The translations under genes were made by a program, and so were the position numbers. A stretch of DNA of 64,000 nucleotides, taken from assembly GCA_032433765.1 (NCBI GenBank), contig JAVIAB010000041.1, positions 76,034,232 to 76,098,231 on the forward strand, in the 5' to 3' direction. The stretch's first letter is position 1, and each line of letters begins with the position of its first letter. The notes beneath the pieces were generated by a model that worked only from the letters and a program-made list of their open reading frames with translations, was not told the DNA's origin and did no database searches. Below, one piece after another: positions 59,801 through 64,000 of this stretch. The DNA is from Megaustenia siamemsis. Its lineage: Eukaryota > Mollusca > Gastropoda > Stylommatophora > Ariophantidae.

Positions 59801-62644
59801 CAATAAACTGCATTAATTTTTTATGAGTATTTTAAATTTAATGTAATGATTTTTTTCCTGTAAGTACAGGAAAACTTGTAGTACTTACATTGCATATTTC
59901 ATTATAAACCAACTATATTTAAATGACAAATTTAATATTTCATAAACTACAAAAGAAGAGGCCAACACAAAAAGGGAGCTCTTAAAAAACATCAGAAAGA
60001 AGCAATCAACATTTTTTGGGCACATCATGATAAGAGGAAAGTTGGAATACTTGGTTGCAACTGGCAAAATAAAAGGAAAGAGAGATCGCGGACGACAAAG
60101 AGAGAAAATACTGGATAGCTTGGTGTCATGGCATGGAAAACAGTCAACAACAGAACTGATACGATGCACTGTAGATAGAAGATTGTGGAGGGACATGATC
60201 GCCTACGCCTACTGGCAGGGTACATGATGATGATGATGAAACTACAAAATAGTTGATAGAAACTGGGGTTAAACAAGGATGTATTTTATTGCCCTTGTTA
60301 TTTGGAGTTGTTATGTACTTCATAATGAAGAAATGCTGCACTGGTAATAAAGGCATTGACTGATGACATAGTTCTCATCAGCACTCAGATAAAAACGATG
60401 CAGGAAAACAAAAATGAACTATCATCAATAGCCAGCAAAATTGGGCTTGAGATCAATCATGAAAAGACTAAAGTTATGAAAAGCTTAGTTCCAACAGATG
60501 ACAAAATATACATGGAAAACAAACCAATGGAAGAGATCGATCACTTTATCTATCTTGGAAGTCACATTGATCGAGAAGTAAAAACAAGCAAAGAAATTAC
60601 AATCACTAAAGCAGCAATGTCTTTCAGAAGCCTTGACAAGTTGTGGAAATCAAAACTCATCAGCACAAACACAAAACTTAGACTTATTCAAATCAAATGT
60701 ACTATATACCCTTACGTATGCATGTGAAAGATGGAAAACAAGAGATATAGAAACAAAGTTGAACGCATTCGAAAATAAATGTCTAAGGAAAATACTTGGT
60801 ATAGCGTGGAACGAATTCAAAACAAACTAGGACATTAGAGAAATCGCCAATCAACCACTAATATCTTCAGTAATAAAGAAAAGACGATGGTCATATGTTG
60901 GACATGTGATGAGAAGAGATAATAACCGAATAGCAAAGCAATCCCTCATATGGGAAACAACAGGTAAGAGAAAAAAGAGGAAGACCCAGAATGACACTGA
61001 GAAGAACATTGATGAGAGAGGCAACAGCAGCAGGAATTGGCTCCCTCAATGAGATAGAGCTGCTTGCATAGAACAGAGACAAATGGCGAGATTTGATAAA
61101 ATATCTTTAAAAGAACTGAAAACTGCTAGAACAAAAATTCCGATAAGAGAAGGAGTATCTTGGTCTACGCCCTATGGGCCGGTTACGGCTCGAAAGGTCA
61201 ATAGATAGAAACTACAAAACATATCTTTTTAATTGCATTCTCTCTCCAATTTCAAGAAGCATTTTGTCATTCTGTCTTTTTGTCCTGTCACCAGGGCAAG
61301 GCTTGTCATCTCATCCAGGTCTGTGTTTTTCTTTTTTTTTTCTGTTAAATCTTTTGATATAATTATTGTAATTTAAAGACTGTATTTCATACTACTCATA
61401 CCTGAATTCCTTAAACTACTACAAGCCATATGTGAGATCTAGCAGCACTGGAAGGATCAAGATAATAAACAGTGTCAAAATAATCTAAAAATAAATAGTA
61501 TAGTCCATGCATGACTCTAATTCTAACAAATTTCATAAATGATTGATAATAAATTTAATCTGGTTTTGACATTCTCAACAAGAGAAGCTGCAATGCAATC
61601 AGTCTCTTCCTATTAATTTTTACAGGATGGTAGTTTGATAAGTTTAAACAGAAGCATTGTAGAATTTATAATCTATGAAGAGGCAAATATCATAATGAAG
61701 GTATATTATCATTATTAATGTACACTCCAATGATATGGAGTCATTTATTCCTTCAGTTTTAATAACCCTTCAGTCAAATTTGATTAGTTGTATTTTTGTG
61801 TTATATATTTAGGGTGCCAGGCAGCATTAAAAGTTGTAAATATGTTGCCCTAATGAAATATAACAAAAGCCTAACAACAATAAAGCTTAACTACTATACT
61901 ACCATCATAAATAATCACATAATCTCTGTCACAGTATGGCATTAATCCACCAGTTGATAATTCCACAACCTTCAATACAACCACTTTTGATGTGGAATTA
62001 GTTGAGATACGCCACTGGCAATCCAAATTACTGTAAAGAGATGTTAAAACAATAGAGAGATATTATATTTAAAGTAAGACACTAACATGTTTTTAGTTAT
62101 GACAAATTATAGTATTTATGAGAAGATGCAATACATTTGATTTAAAATATGATCTAAATACAACATAAAGTGTCAGTTATAATTATAAATGAAGCATTAT
62201 CTAAGACAATAAAATACAACATAAAGTGTCAGTTATAATTATAAATGAAGCATTATCTAAGATAATAAAATACAACATAAAGTGTCAGTTATAATTATAA
62301 ATGAAGCATTATCTAAGATAATAAAATACAACATAAAGTGTCAGTTATAATTATAAATGAAGCATTATCTAAGATAATAAAATACAACATAAAGTGTCAG
62401 TTATAATTATAAATGAAGCATTATCTAAGATAATAAAATACAACATTATGTCTGCTGTGTTTTTATTTGAGACGTTCAGATTCCATGATGCAAATTCTAA
62501 AAATGTGATTGTTGGCATTCTTTATGATTAAAACAGTAATTGTAGTAATGGGTTGCTCTTACTTTGGATAAGCACTTGGGTAACCAGGTGAGATTAAGTA
62601 CTTCCCAGTTTCAGTGGCAAATAGAGCAGTATTCATACATTGAG
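32706..62644 (-). CDS. three-CUB-domain single-pass membrane protein gene (partial, 10 exons)
   Basis: Ten minus-strand exons join without a frame break into about 422 residues: CUB1 (62563-62644, 61903-62030, 59603-59761), CUB2 (55218-55299, 47685-47812, 41793-41942), CUB3 (39328-39409, 38878-39005, 34781-34942) and a transmembrane exon (32706-32871). All have AG/GT borders. Each CUB keeps the four family cysteines, at the start, in C-W, in C--DY and in CG/CD. CUB modules fold as beta-sandwiches that bind proteins or sugars outside the cell, so this is probably a surface receptor or adhesion protein; no ligand can be inferred. The first exons (signal peptide) and the last (cytoplasmic tail) are missing from what I can see. 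Three-CUB molluscan receptors are plausible relatives, but I cannot name an orthologue. Confidence 0.88.
32872..33419. other. intron sequence, nothing recognised
   Basis: AT-rich intron between the transmembrane exon and CUB3. Confidence 0.6.
33420..33585 (-). mobile_element. LINE-D 3' fragment
   Basis: Minus strand: RPRGRPIKRWINGILETL, with a stop after it, then KRRARTSELYLPS. It corresponds to the GRPR-RWVKGILESL and EEANRRAKNR region at 17245-17540. It lies in the last CUB3/TM intron. Confidence 0.7.
33586..33972. other. intron sequence, nothing recognised
   Basis: AT-rich intron sequence. Confidence 0.5.
33981..34716 (+). mobile_element. hAT-type non-autonomous DNA transposon, copy 1
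   Basis: 736 bp with imperfect terminal inverted repeats: left taagactaggatttttatgac, right (reverse complement) taggattcagatttttatg. It is flanked by a perfect 8-bp duplication attatcac at 33973-33980 and 34717-34724. An 8-bp TSD is the hallmark of hAT transposons. It shares its interior, in opposite orientation, with 44599-45471 (gacttcaaacaggaat; cacaaagg). No transposase domain is readable. Confidence 0.82.
34781..34942 (-). CDS. CUB gene: CUB3 exon 3
   Basis: 162 bp, acceptor ttag, donor acag/gtaggc. Encodes PSTAALQVIVMCGQNSRS, then LTIVFHSNDVGNFAGFKLSY. This is the CG and FHSD---GFKL half of a CUB. It completes the DG codon split with the previous exon. Confidence 0.88.
34943..35894. 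other. intron sequence, nothing recognised
   Basis: AT-rich part of the intron between CUB3 exons 2 and 3, left of the RTE-1 insertion. Confidence 0.6.
35906..38643 (+). mobile_element. RTE-1 retrotransposon with an uninterrupted endonuclease-RT frame
   Basis: One open frame of 908 codons (35906-38631, TGA stop), no break. Counting from 35896 as residue 1: an APE-type endonuclease (GDMNAKVG at about 97; catalytic SDHNPV at about 190) and reverse transcriptase (EQQFGFRK about 518; FIDYTKAFDRVHH about 553; YADD 653-656). Then LYGAETW, GHVKRH (about 842) and GRGRPRLTW. The endonuclease N-terminus, with its first catalytic Asn/Glu motifs, is absent, so it is 5'-truncated. The apparent TTG start lies inside the TSD and is not a real start. 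The tail is caatgatgaatgatg. The 11-bp duplication attgttagaaa occurs at 35895-35905 and 38644-38654. It is antisense in a CUB3 intron. The endonuclease gap should prevent autonomous movement. Confidence 0.95.
38878..39005 (-). CDS. CUB gene: CUB3 exon 2
   Basis: 128 bp, acceptor ttcag, donor gatg/gtacaa. Encodes NTNCQWHITSGSDSSVVS, then SLCKNDYLKIYD. This gives the second and third CUB cysteines and the DYLKIYDG turn. Length and phases match the middle exons of CUB1 and CUB2. Confidence 0.9.
39328..39409 (-). CDS. CUB gene: CUB3 exon 1
   Basis: 82 bp, acceptor tgcag, donor caag/gtaaga. Encodes PCTNVTLLANEHSSNLSS then PNHPYLYPR, the CUB opening with its first cysteine and the SP-YP motif. 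Two N-glycosylation sequons (NVT, NLS). Confidence 0.9.
39582..40389 (+). mobile_element. LINE-C retrotransposon 3' part, young copy 1
   Basis: Carries an uninterrupted 213-codon C-terminal frame (39647-40288): IDHFIYLGSHIDREGD, TYACESW, LRKILGIEWNEF, RRWSYVGHVMRRD, GKRKRGRPRETLRRT and NRDRWRDLI. A short 3' UTR (gggccggttacggctcgaaa) ends in (taga)n. RT and endonuclease are missing: it is 5'-truncated. The 10-bp duplication acatagtctc at 39572-39581 and 40390-40399 flanks it. It differs from the 42845 copy by about two substitutions. Confidence 0.94.
40400..41792. other. intron sequence, mostly unassigned
   Basis: Intron between CUB3 exon 1 and CUB2 exon 3. It contains a dispersed repeat (40788-40906) listed separately, and a gtgatgatgatgacc tract at 41339-41353 that resembles an RTE tail without recognisable coding sequence before it. 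Confidence 0.5.
40788..40906 (+). repeat. dispersed repeat, copy 1 of 2
   Basis: Resembles 52744-52858 in the same orientation: agtctgtttatagaagcac and gcactaatgagaggtgg here against agtctgtttctaagagcac and caccaatgggagatgg there. Both then have a gatcctga stretch and end in a gctgacagct/actgatagct motif. The family is unknown. Confidence 0.6.
41793..41942 (-). CDS. CUB gene: CUB2 exon 3
   Basis: 150 bp, acceptor tttag, donor ccag/gtaaca. Encodes NSSRIDTICGHISYTEF, then MTVVFHSDTYTSNKGFKLKF. Fourth CUB cysteine and the FHSD---GFKL strand. Confidence 0.9.
41943..42834. other. intron sequence, nothing recognised
   Basis: AT-rich intron sequence between CUB2 exon 3 and the second LINE-C copy. 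Confidence 0.6.
42845..43655 (+). mobile_element. LINE-C retrotransposon 3' part, young copy 2
   Basis: Same 213-codon uninterrupted frame (42913-43554) and 3' UTR as the 39582 copy; the visible protein difference is GIVSL for GIGSL. The 10-bp duplication aaacaataac lies at 42835-42844 and 43656-43665. The first ten inserted bases (tttaaggtgg) are absent from the other copies, so the truncation junction carries filler DNA. The distinct TSDs show it is a separate insertion, not a segmental duplicate. Confidence 0.94.
43925..44475 (+). mobile_element. RTE-1 3' fragment, old and degraded
   Basis: Collinear with the RTE-1 C-terminus: gatggaatatgtaagacag against gatggaaaatgtacaactg at 38084, aaagcctttgaaatgtggat (about 44140), and gaggcagaggcagaccaaga (about 44328). 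Many stops and small indels. It shows far more divergence than the 35906 copy. Confidence 0.85.
44599..45471 (-). mobile_element. hAT-type non-autonomous DNA transposon, copy 2
   Basis: 873 bp. Termini: left cagagctctgatttttatgg, right (reverse complement) tagggctcaggttttcagg. Flanked by gtaattac (44591-44598) and gcaattac (45472-45479), an 8-bp TSD with one change. Its interior is the reverse complement of copy 1 at 33981-34716. Any former coding sequence is too decayed to name. Confidence 0.8.
45720..46010 (-). mobile_element. RTE-1 3' fragment, old
   Basis: Minus strand retains gaaatgtggatttatagaag (EMWIYRR), an acaaggtaaacaaatt stretch equivalent to IQGKRGR and atggtagccaacctt (MVANL). 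Heavily deleted and frameshifted. Confidence 0.7.
46152..47026 (+). mobile_element. RTE-2 retrotransposon, 5'-truncated, dead
   Basis: Starts just before the RT box: GITIGGHTINNLRYADDTVL, then SKNKGLSLNSKKTEVMVST, FKYLGTLSTSDDRCTTEM, and frame-broken C-terminal pieces (SFLGHVMRREQ). A 13-bp sequence attattctattat at 46139-46151 and 47027-47039 is the likely TSD. It is AT-rich, so the call is a little less secure than others. Confidence 0.82.
47060..47290 (+). mobile_element. LINE-C-like C-terminal remnant
   Basis: Frame-hopping reading gives GKRKQGRQKT, then NRTIIEESAATGLKNNQEL. This parallels GKRKRGRPRETLRRT and AAGIGSLNEIELL of LINE-C. Short and old. Confidence 0.6.
47332..47594 (+). mobile_element. 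tRNA-derived SINE (type 1), full length
   Basis: gagccgcgatagctcagtgg head with A box, B box ggtttgatccc, then the type 1 body and the gtacttgacttacttta tail. The 10-bp duplication agatgtaatt is at 47322-47331 and 47595-47604. Confidence 0.95.
47685..47812 (-). CDS. CUB gene: CUB2 exon 2
   Basis: 128 bp, acceptor ttcag, donor gacg/gtatgg. Encodes DIDCKWEIRTSLSSKVVK, then SCINDYVVIYDG. Same length and phases as the other CUB middle exons. A type 1 SINE lies only 81 bp to the left. Confidence 0.9.
47813..48164. other. intron sequence, nothing recognised
   Basis: Intron between CUB2 exons 1 and 2; unassigned up to the LINE-D fragment. Confidence 0.6.
48165..48472 (+). mobile_element. LINE-D C-terminal fragment
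   Basis: Plus strand: NEELRKKLGIAPAIEYIKKQ, QITLFGQVTTQKD, TRPKGRPRKR-IDGILEAL, ITAAEANRRAKNRKLYHPS. There is one in-frame stop (TAA where Trp is expected in RPRKRW). Best-preserved LINE-D copy here. The 28-bp array starts about 55 bp later. Confidence 0.82.
48527..50605. repeat. 28-bp tandem array
   Basis: About 74 copies of a 28-bp unit, cattaacatacacatgagac followed by ctccttaa. Variants: catgcacataag, taccat, ttatcatt (clustered about 49630-49890), and short units lacking ga (catgacctcc). The array sits in the intron between CUB2 exons 1 and 2. Confidence 0.97.
50640..50825 (-). mobile_element. tRNA-derived SINE head with five tandem A boxes
   Basis: On the minus strand a B-box-like ggttcaaatct (ending at 50700) lies downstream of five tandem 16-bp units gggtagtctagatgct. 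Each unit carries tagtctagatg, an exact match to the pol III A-box consensus (starts at 50736, 50752, 50768, 50784 and 50800). The segment after the B box (gccatagattgagg) could be the SINE body. This looks like an SINE promoter whose A-box region expanded. It could also be an unrelated 16-bp minisatellite beside a chance B box. Confidence 0.6.
51126..51261 (-). mobile_element. RTE-2 3' end, 136-bp insertion
   Basis: Minus strand: ggtgtcatggcatggaaaac through gacatgatcgcctacgcc to the (GAT)n tail, encoding the last residues before the stop (TTELIRCTVDRRLW). The 11-bp duplication gctattaatat lies at 51115-51125 and 51262-51272. Confidence 0.88.
51273..52743. other. intron sequence, nothing recognised
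   Basis: AT-rich. Contains a T8G11 homopolymer junction at about 51301-51320. Small open frames only. Confidence 0.5.
52744..52858 (+). repeat. dispersed repeat, copy 2 of 2
   Basis: Partner of 40788-40906 (see there). The minus strand carries an 86-codon open frame across this region with no recognised domain. Confidence 0.6.
53329..54082 (+). CDS. putative extracellular protein exon with two cysteine-rich modules
   Basis: The frame is open from 53283 to a TAA at 54080-54082. It has no credible ATG, and a polypyrimidine stretch with an AG at 53327-53328 suggests an exon start. Two modules of about 80 residues are repeats of each other: CCSETAMPCYPRIAFNGITV and CCYKGDLPCYPRIALNGVTV, each preceded by a C and followed by S-C and a C near its end. 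Many N-glycosylation sequons (NWS, NIT, NHS, NLT, NET, NFS, NYT) point to an extracellular protein. A weak donor follows at acag/gtcatg (53991), and after that the frame looks non-homologous. I do not recognise the family. It lies antisense inside the CUB gene intron. It could be a separate gene, a retrocopy, or a piece of a transposon-carried gene. Confidence 0.55.
54145..54540 (-). repeat. long inverted repeat, left arm
   Basis: Reverse complement of the right arm (54718-55130): gaattaaaatccataattgc, gtgccagtggaatcatcc, gtgtgcacagagca, ttggaatatgaggaaactgc. The two are diverged by substitutions and small indels. A spacer of about 180 bp separates them. Confidence 0.85.
54718..55130 (+). repeat. 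long inverted repeat, right arm
   Basis: Partner of 54145-54540. No TSD or transposase seen. Could be two opposite insertions of one repeat, or a foldback element. Confidence 0.85.
55218..55299 (-). CDS. CUB gene: CUB2 exon 1
   Basis: 82 bp, acceptor tgcag, donor caag/gtaaga. Encodes LCGDTDLSASATVMYIIS then PAYPRNYPR: the first CUB cysteine and the SP-YP-NYP motif typical of CUB openings. Confidence 0.9.
55463..55610 (+). mobile_element. tRNA-derived SINE-like element
   Basis: A box tggtttaatgg (about 55473) matches consensus. B-box-like tgttcaattcc lies at about 55518, at tRNA spacing. A T-rich stretch and ggctcggaggctcagc follow. 3' end uncertain, single copy here. Confidence 0.5.
55930..56350 (+). 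mobile_element. LINE-E-type C-terminus with a zinc-finger motif
   Basis: Plus strand: RRLRWLGHVQRMEEKRIPRQ, ILYGELKHGKRQIGRPKL, a stop, YRDICKSSLKDFSICEND, SDRTSWRARIRNG, then CSLCDRVCLSNIGRISHERS ending in C. The last block has a C-x2-C-x12-H-x4-C layout like the finger found at the end of some LINE proteins. It is interrupted by one TGA (TAT-GAT context at about 56058) and 5'-truncated. Confidence 0.82.
56445..57085 (-). mobile_element. LINE RNase H domain fragment (dead)
   Basis: Minus strand: DGSAENAVKNGG, then ATGKYCHNYDAEIQAIKSAI. A frameshifted middle (RSVLQTLQPRKLPHLQTL) and a stop follow, then LQWIPSHSGILGKKNADQLA and KEGATG. A tail with GQAPQTAEHI, like the zinc-binding end of non-LTR proteins, completes it. 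The order D, E, H, D/Q is that of RNase H domains in I- and Jockey-group LINEs. The frame break falls where the third catalytic Asp is expected. Confidence 0.82.
57430..57450. repeat. (CA)n microsatellite
   Basis: Short cacaca run. Confidence 0.85.
57540..59455. repeat. 52-bp tandem array with dimeric higher-order pattern
   Basis: About 37 units of about 52 bp: agctcacaaatgtttgatg, ttggtttccgaggttgtg, gtttttctttagttt. In 57640-58370 two monomer types alternate: acaaatg/ttccgag and acatatg/ttttaaag with gatttttttt between. The right half is mostly a third type with tttttaaggctgtg. Sits in the intron between CUB1 and CUB2. Confidence 0.96.
59603..59761 (-). CDS. CUB gene: CUB1 exon 3
   Basis: 159 bp, acceptor ttcag, donor tcag/gtactg. 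Encodes YSKLYSQIAFLCDIVSS, then LTVVFRSDAFVSFTGFKFEY. CD replaces the usual CG after the fourth cysteine. Confidence 0.9.
59955..60238 (+). mobile_element. RTE-2 3' end, short insertion
   Basis: Plus strand: EEANTKRELLKNIRKKQSTF, FGHIMIRGKLEYLVATGK, KGKRDRGRQREKILDSLV, DRRLWRDMIAYAYWQGT, stop, then a (GAT)n tail. The frame is intact over its length but severely 5'-truncated. It is flanked by aaactacaaaa at 59944-59954 and 60239-60249, an 11-bp TSD. Confidence 0.92.
60250..61208 (+). mobile_element. LINE-C retrotransposon, older copy
   Basis: Begins further upstream than the two young copies, with ETGVKQGCILLPLLFG (RT motif) and TDDIVLISTQ in place of the DD box. The same C-terminal block follows, with frameshifts and a stop (TAG at about 60827). 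Tail tcaatagatag. Its left flank is aaactacaaaa (60239-60249) and its right flank the same 11 bp (61209-61219). Confidence 0.9.
61220..61902. other. intron sequence, nothing recognised
   Basis: AT-rich intron between CUB1 exons 2 and 3. Confidence 0.6.
61903..62030 (-). CDS. CUB gene: CUB1 exon 2
   Basis: 128 bp, acceptor tacag, donor gatg/gtagta. Encodes NLDCQWRISTNSTSKVVV, then PYCDRDYVIIYDG: second and third CUB cysteines and the DY-IIYDG turn. Confidence 0.9.
62163..62445. repeat. 56-bp tandem array, five copies
   Basis: Five near-perfect copies of a 56-bp AT-rich unit (acataaagtgtcagttataa onward) in the CUB1 exon 1/2 intron. The only clear difference is gacaataa in the first copy for gataataa. 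Probably a recent expansion. Confidence 0.95.
62563..62644 (-). CDS. CUB gene: CUB1 exon 1
   Basis: 82 bp, acceptor tgcag, donor caaa/gtaaga. Encodes AQCMNTALFATETGKYLIS then PGYPSAYPK, the opening of the first visible CUB. Entry phase 1 means that an upstream exon is required; none is visible in the 1.35 kb to the right. Confidence 0.9.
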
Positions 62645-63314
62645 CTGCAACACAGATATATCTTTTACTGTATTAATAGGCAAACTTGATATATAAATAC
62701 AAGTAAATAATTGTAATAATTAAGTAGATAATAAATGTAAATGGAGTTCAGTGCTTGTATATTTTGTAGATGTTTCATTTTCCTCTCTTCTGTTGTCAGT
62801 CTCCTATGCTGAGTGTATCCACAGAAGGTGAGATGAGAGACCTCCAAGAATTAAACTGTTAACAGGACGTCTTCATGAGTATCCCAAAGCTCATCTGTTA
62901 CATATTTTTCTTGTGACAGCATTTCTGTTATTAACTTTCTGCGTGATCCATACGTTTGTAGAATGTTCTAGAATTGAAGTGCAGGTTAGGCATGAACAAA
63001 GCATGGTCTGGGTTGCCTGGAGTCTGTACAAGTGTGTAGTGAATTTGTAATGATTTGTTCAGATGATTGTGGACTCTTGTTCTTTCTTCAGGTTTAGAAT
63101 AACATCTTGGGGACATTAATGATTTATTCTTATTCTACATTAATTTGTCTGATCTTCTATTACTGTTTTCCCTCAGATCCAAATAATGGAAACTTTTTGA
63201 GGACACATTGAACTGATCTCTATGTAGAACCTAGTCCTTCAGGAACATATATTAATATAAAAGGATACAGATGATAGCACAAAATGTTAAAAATAATCTG
63301 AATAACAAAATGTC
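62645..63314. other. probable intron, nothing recognised
   Basis: No further CUB exon or signal-peptide exon found on the minus strand. Confidence 0.5.
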
Positions 63315-63430
63315 GTATATTTCTTATTCTTCTTCTTTGATTCCTTATTTGCCTTTCAGTGTTTCCTGTATGGGAGATATAATTTGCAGTTTTTTGCTCT
63401 TCTGTTTTCCTCTGCTGCTGTTATGTTTCA
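63315..63430 (-). mobile_element. LINE-D 3' remnant
   Basis: Minus strand resembles the last coding bases and 3' end of LINE-D: the plus-strand pieces ttgctcttctgttttcctc and gggagatataatttgc match 17295-17325 and 33455-33500. Very short. Confidence 0.5.
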
Positions 63431-63440
63431 TAAAAAAAAA

Positions 63441-63585
63441 GGTAAAGTACCCCCGTCACGCCAAGTGGCGTATAGGGAATATGGTGTTAGTGACCATAAA
63501 TTTTACAGACCCTCGGCACATGATTTTTGGAGTAATGTGGTCGGTATTACACCCGTGCCCCTTTACTTTCCCAGAAAATTCCCAT
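63441..63585 (-). mobile_element. tRNA-derived SINE (type 1), head missing
   Basis: Minus strand carries only the type 1 body and the gtactttacc tail; the tRNA-like head is absent. Plus strand shows gtacccccgtcacgccaagt and ggcgtatagggaatatgg. Confidence 0.88.
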
Positions 63586-64000
63586 ACACAGCAAATGTCT
63601 ATTATTTTTTTCAAACATATATACTTTATAATAGAAACAGTGAGATAAGATTTATGGAGTCTAAAAGTGGTAACATTTGAACAGGGTCATCATATGATAC
63701 AATAATTGAATATGCTCTATCACTTTAATGGTTAAAGAGCTCTAGTATGAGAAAATGGGACAAATATAACCAGGTATTAAAATGGGGAACAAATTAATCA
63801 AAGAATAATGCTCATTGGCAGATTTTTTGCATATTGTAGCTGTCAAATAATCAGTTTGTGTAAAAAAAAAATAAATTGCTGATCAATGTTTGACAGAAAC
63901 TATAGCCATGACAAGAGAGTTGCCTTCTTTTTAGTTGCATTGCCAAATGGTTGGAGTAATTCTTTTTCTTCATGTACAGTAACAGTGGTGTGGGTATTTA
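63586..64000. other. probable intron, nothing recognised
   Basis: AT-rich sequence to the window end. Confidence 0.5.

Noticed and set aside
62931..63116. 61-codon minus frame as the signal-peptide exon of the CUB gene
   Set aside because: Its sequence is polar and lacks a hydrophobic signal core; splice borders do not fit the required phase.

Overview
This is an animal nuclear DNA window: AT-rich, intron-containing and dominated by repeats. The mix of RTE-type LINEs ending in GATGATGATG tails, several tRNA-derived SINEs and a CUB-domain membrane protein fits a lophotrochozoan, most likely a mollusc. That guess comes from general knowledge and was not tested by any search. One 100-base run of N (3649-3748) marks an assembly gap. 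I saw no rRNA, no functional tRNA and no CRISPR array.

Layout. 1-9725 is a 23/24-bp satellite. 9726-19112 holds decayed LINEs, nested SINEs and no recognisable host gene. 19147-22892 is a 26-bp satellite. 23390-32660 alternates LINE fragments with a 66-bp, a 29-bp and a 34-bp tandem array. 32706-62644 is the body of one minus-strand host gene. Its introns hold LINEs, hAT-type non-autonomous elements, a 28-bp array (48527-50605), a 52-bp array (57540-59455) and a 56-bp array (62163-62445). A separate plus-strand reading frame with two cysteine-rich modules sits in one of its introns.

The host gene is the main coding content. Ten minus-strand exons encode three tandem CUB domains followed by one transmembrane exon. 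Each CUB is split into three exons of 82, 128 and 150-162 bp with the same splice phases. The signal-peptide exons should lie beyond 64000. The cytoplasmic tail continues left of 32706 and I did not find it.

LINE names used here are working labels only. RTE-1 is the family of the 911-codon frame at 35906-38643. RTE-2 ends in GK-KGKRDRGRQREK-like motifs. LINE-C has a GKRKRGRPRETL motif and a TAGA tail. LINE-D ends EANRRAKNR. LINE-E has the DRNLW/DRTSW motif. Many copies have target-site duplications (TSDs) readable by eye, so their limits and nesting order can be worked out. The clearest cases are an SINE inside an RTE tail (16.4 kb), two near-identical LINE-C copies (39.6 and 42.8 kb), and an RTE-2/LINE-C pair sharing three copies of one 11-bp flank (59.9-61.2 kb).
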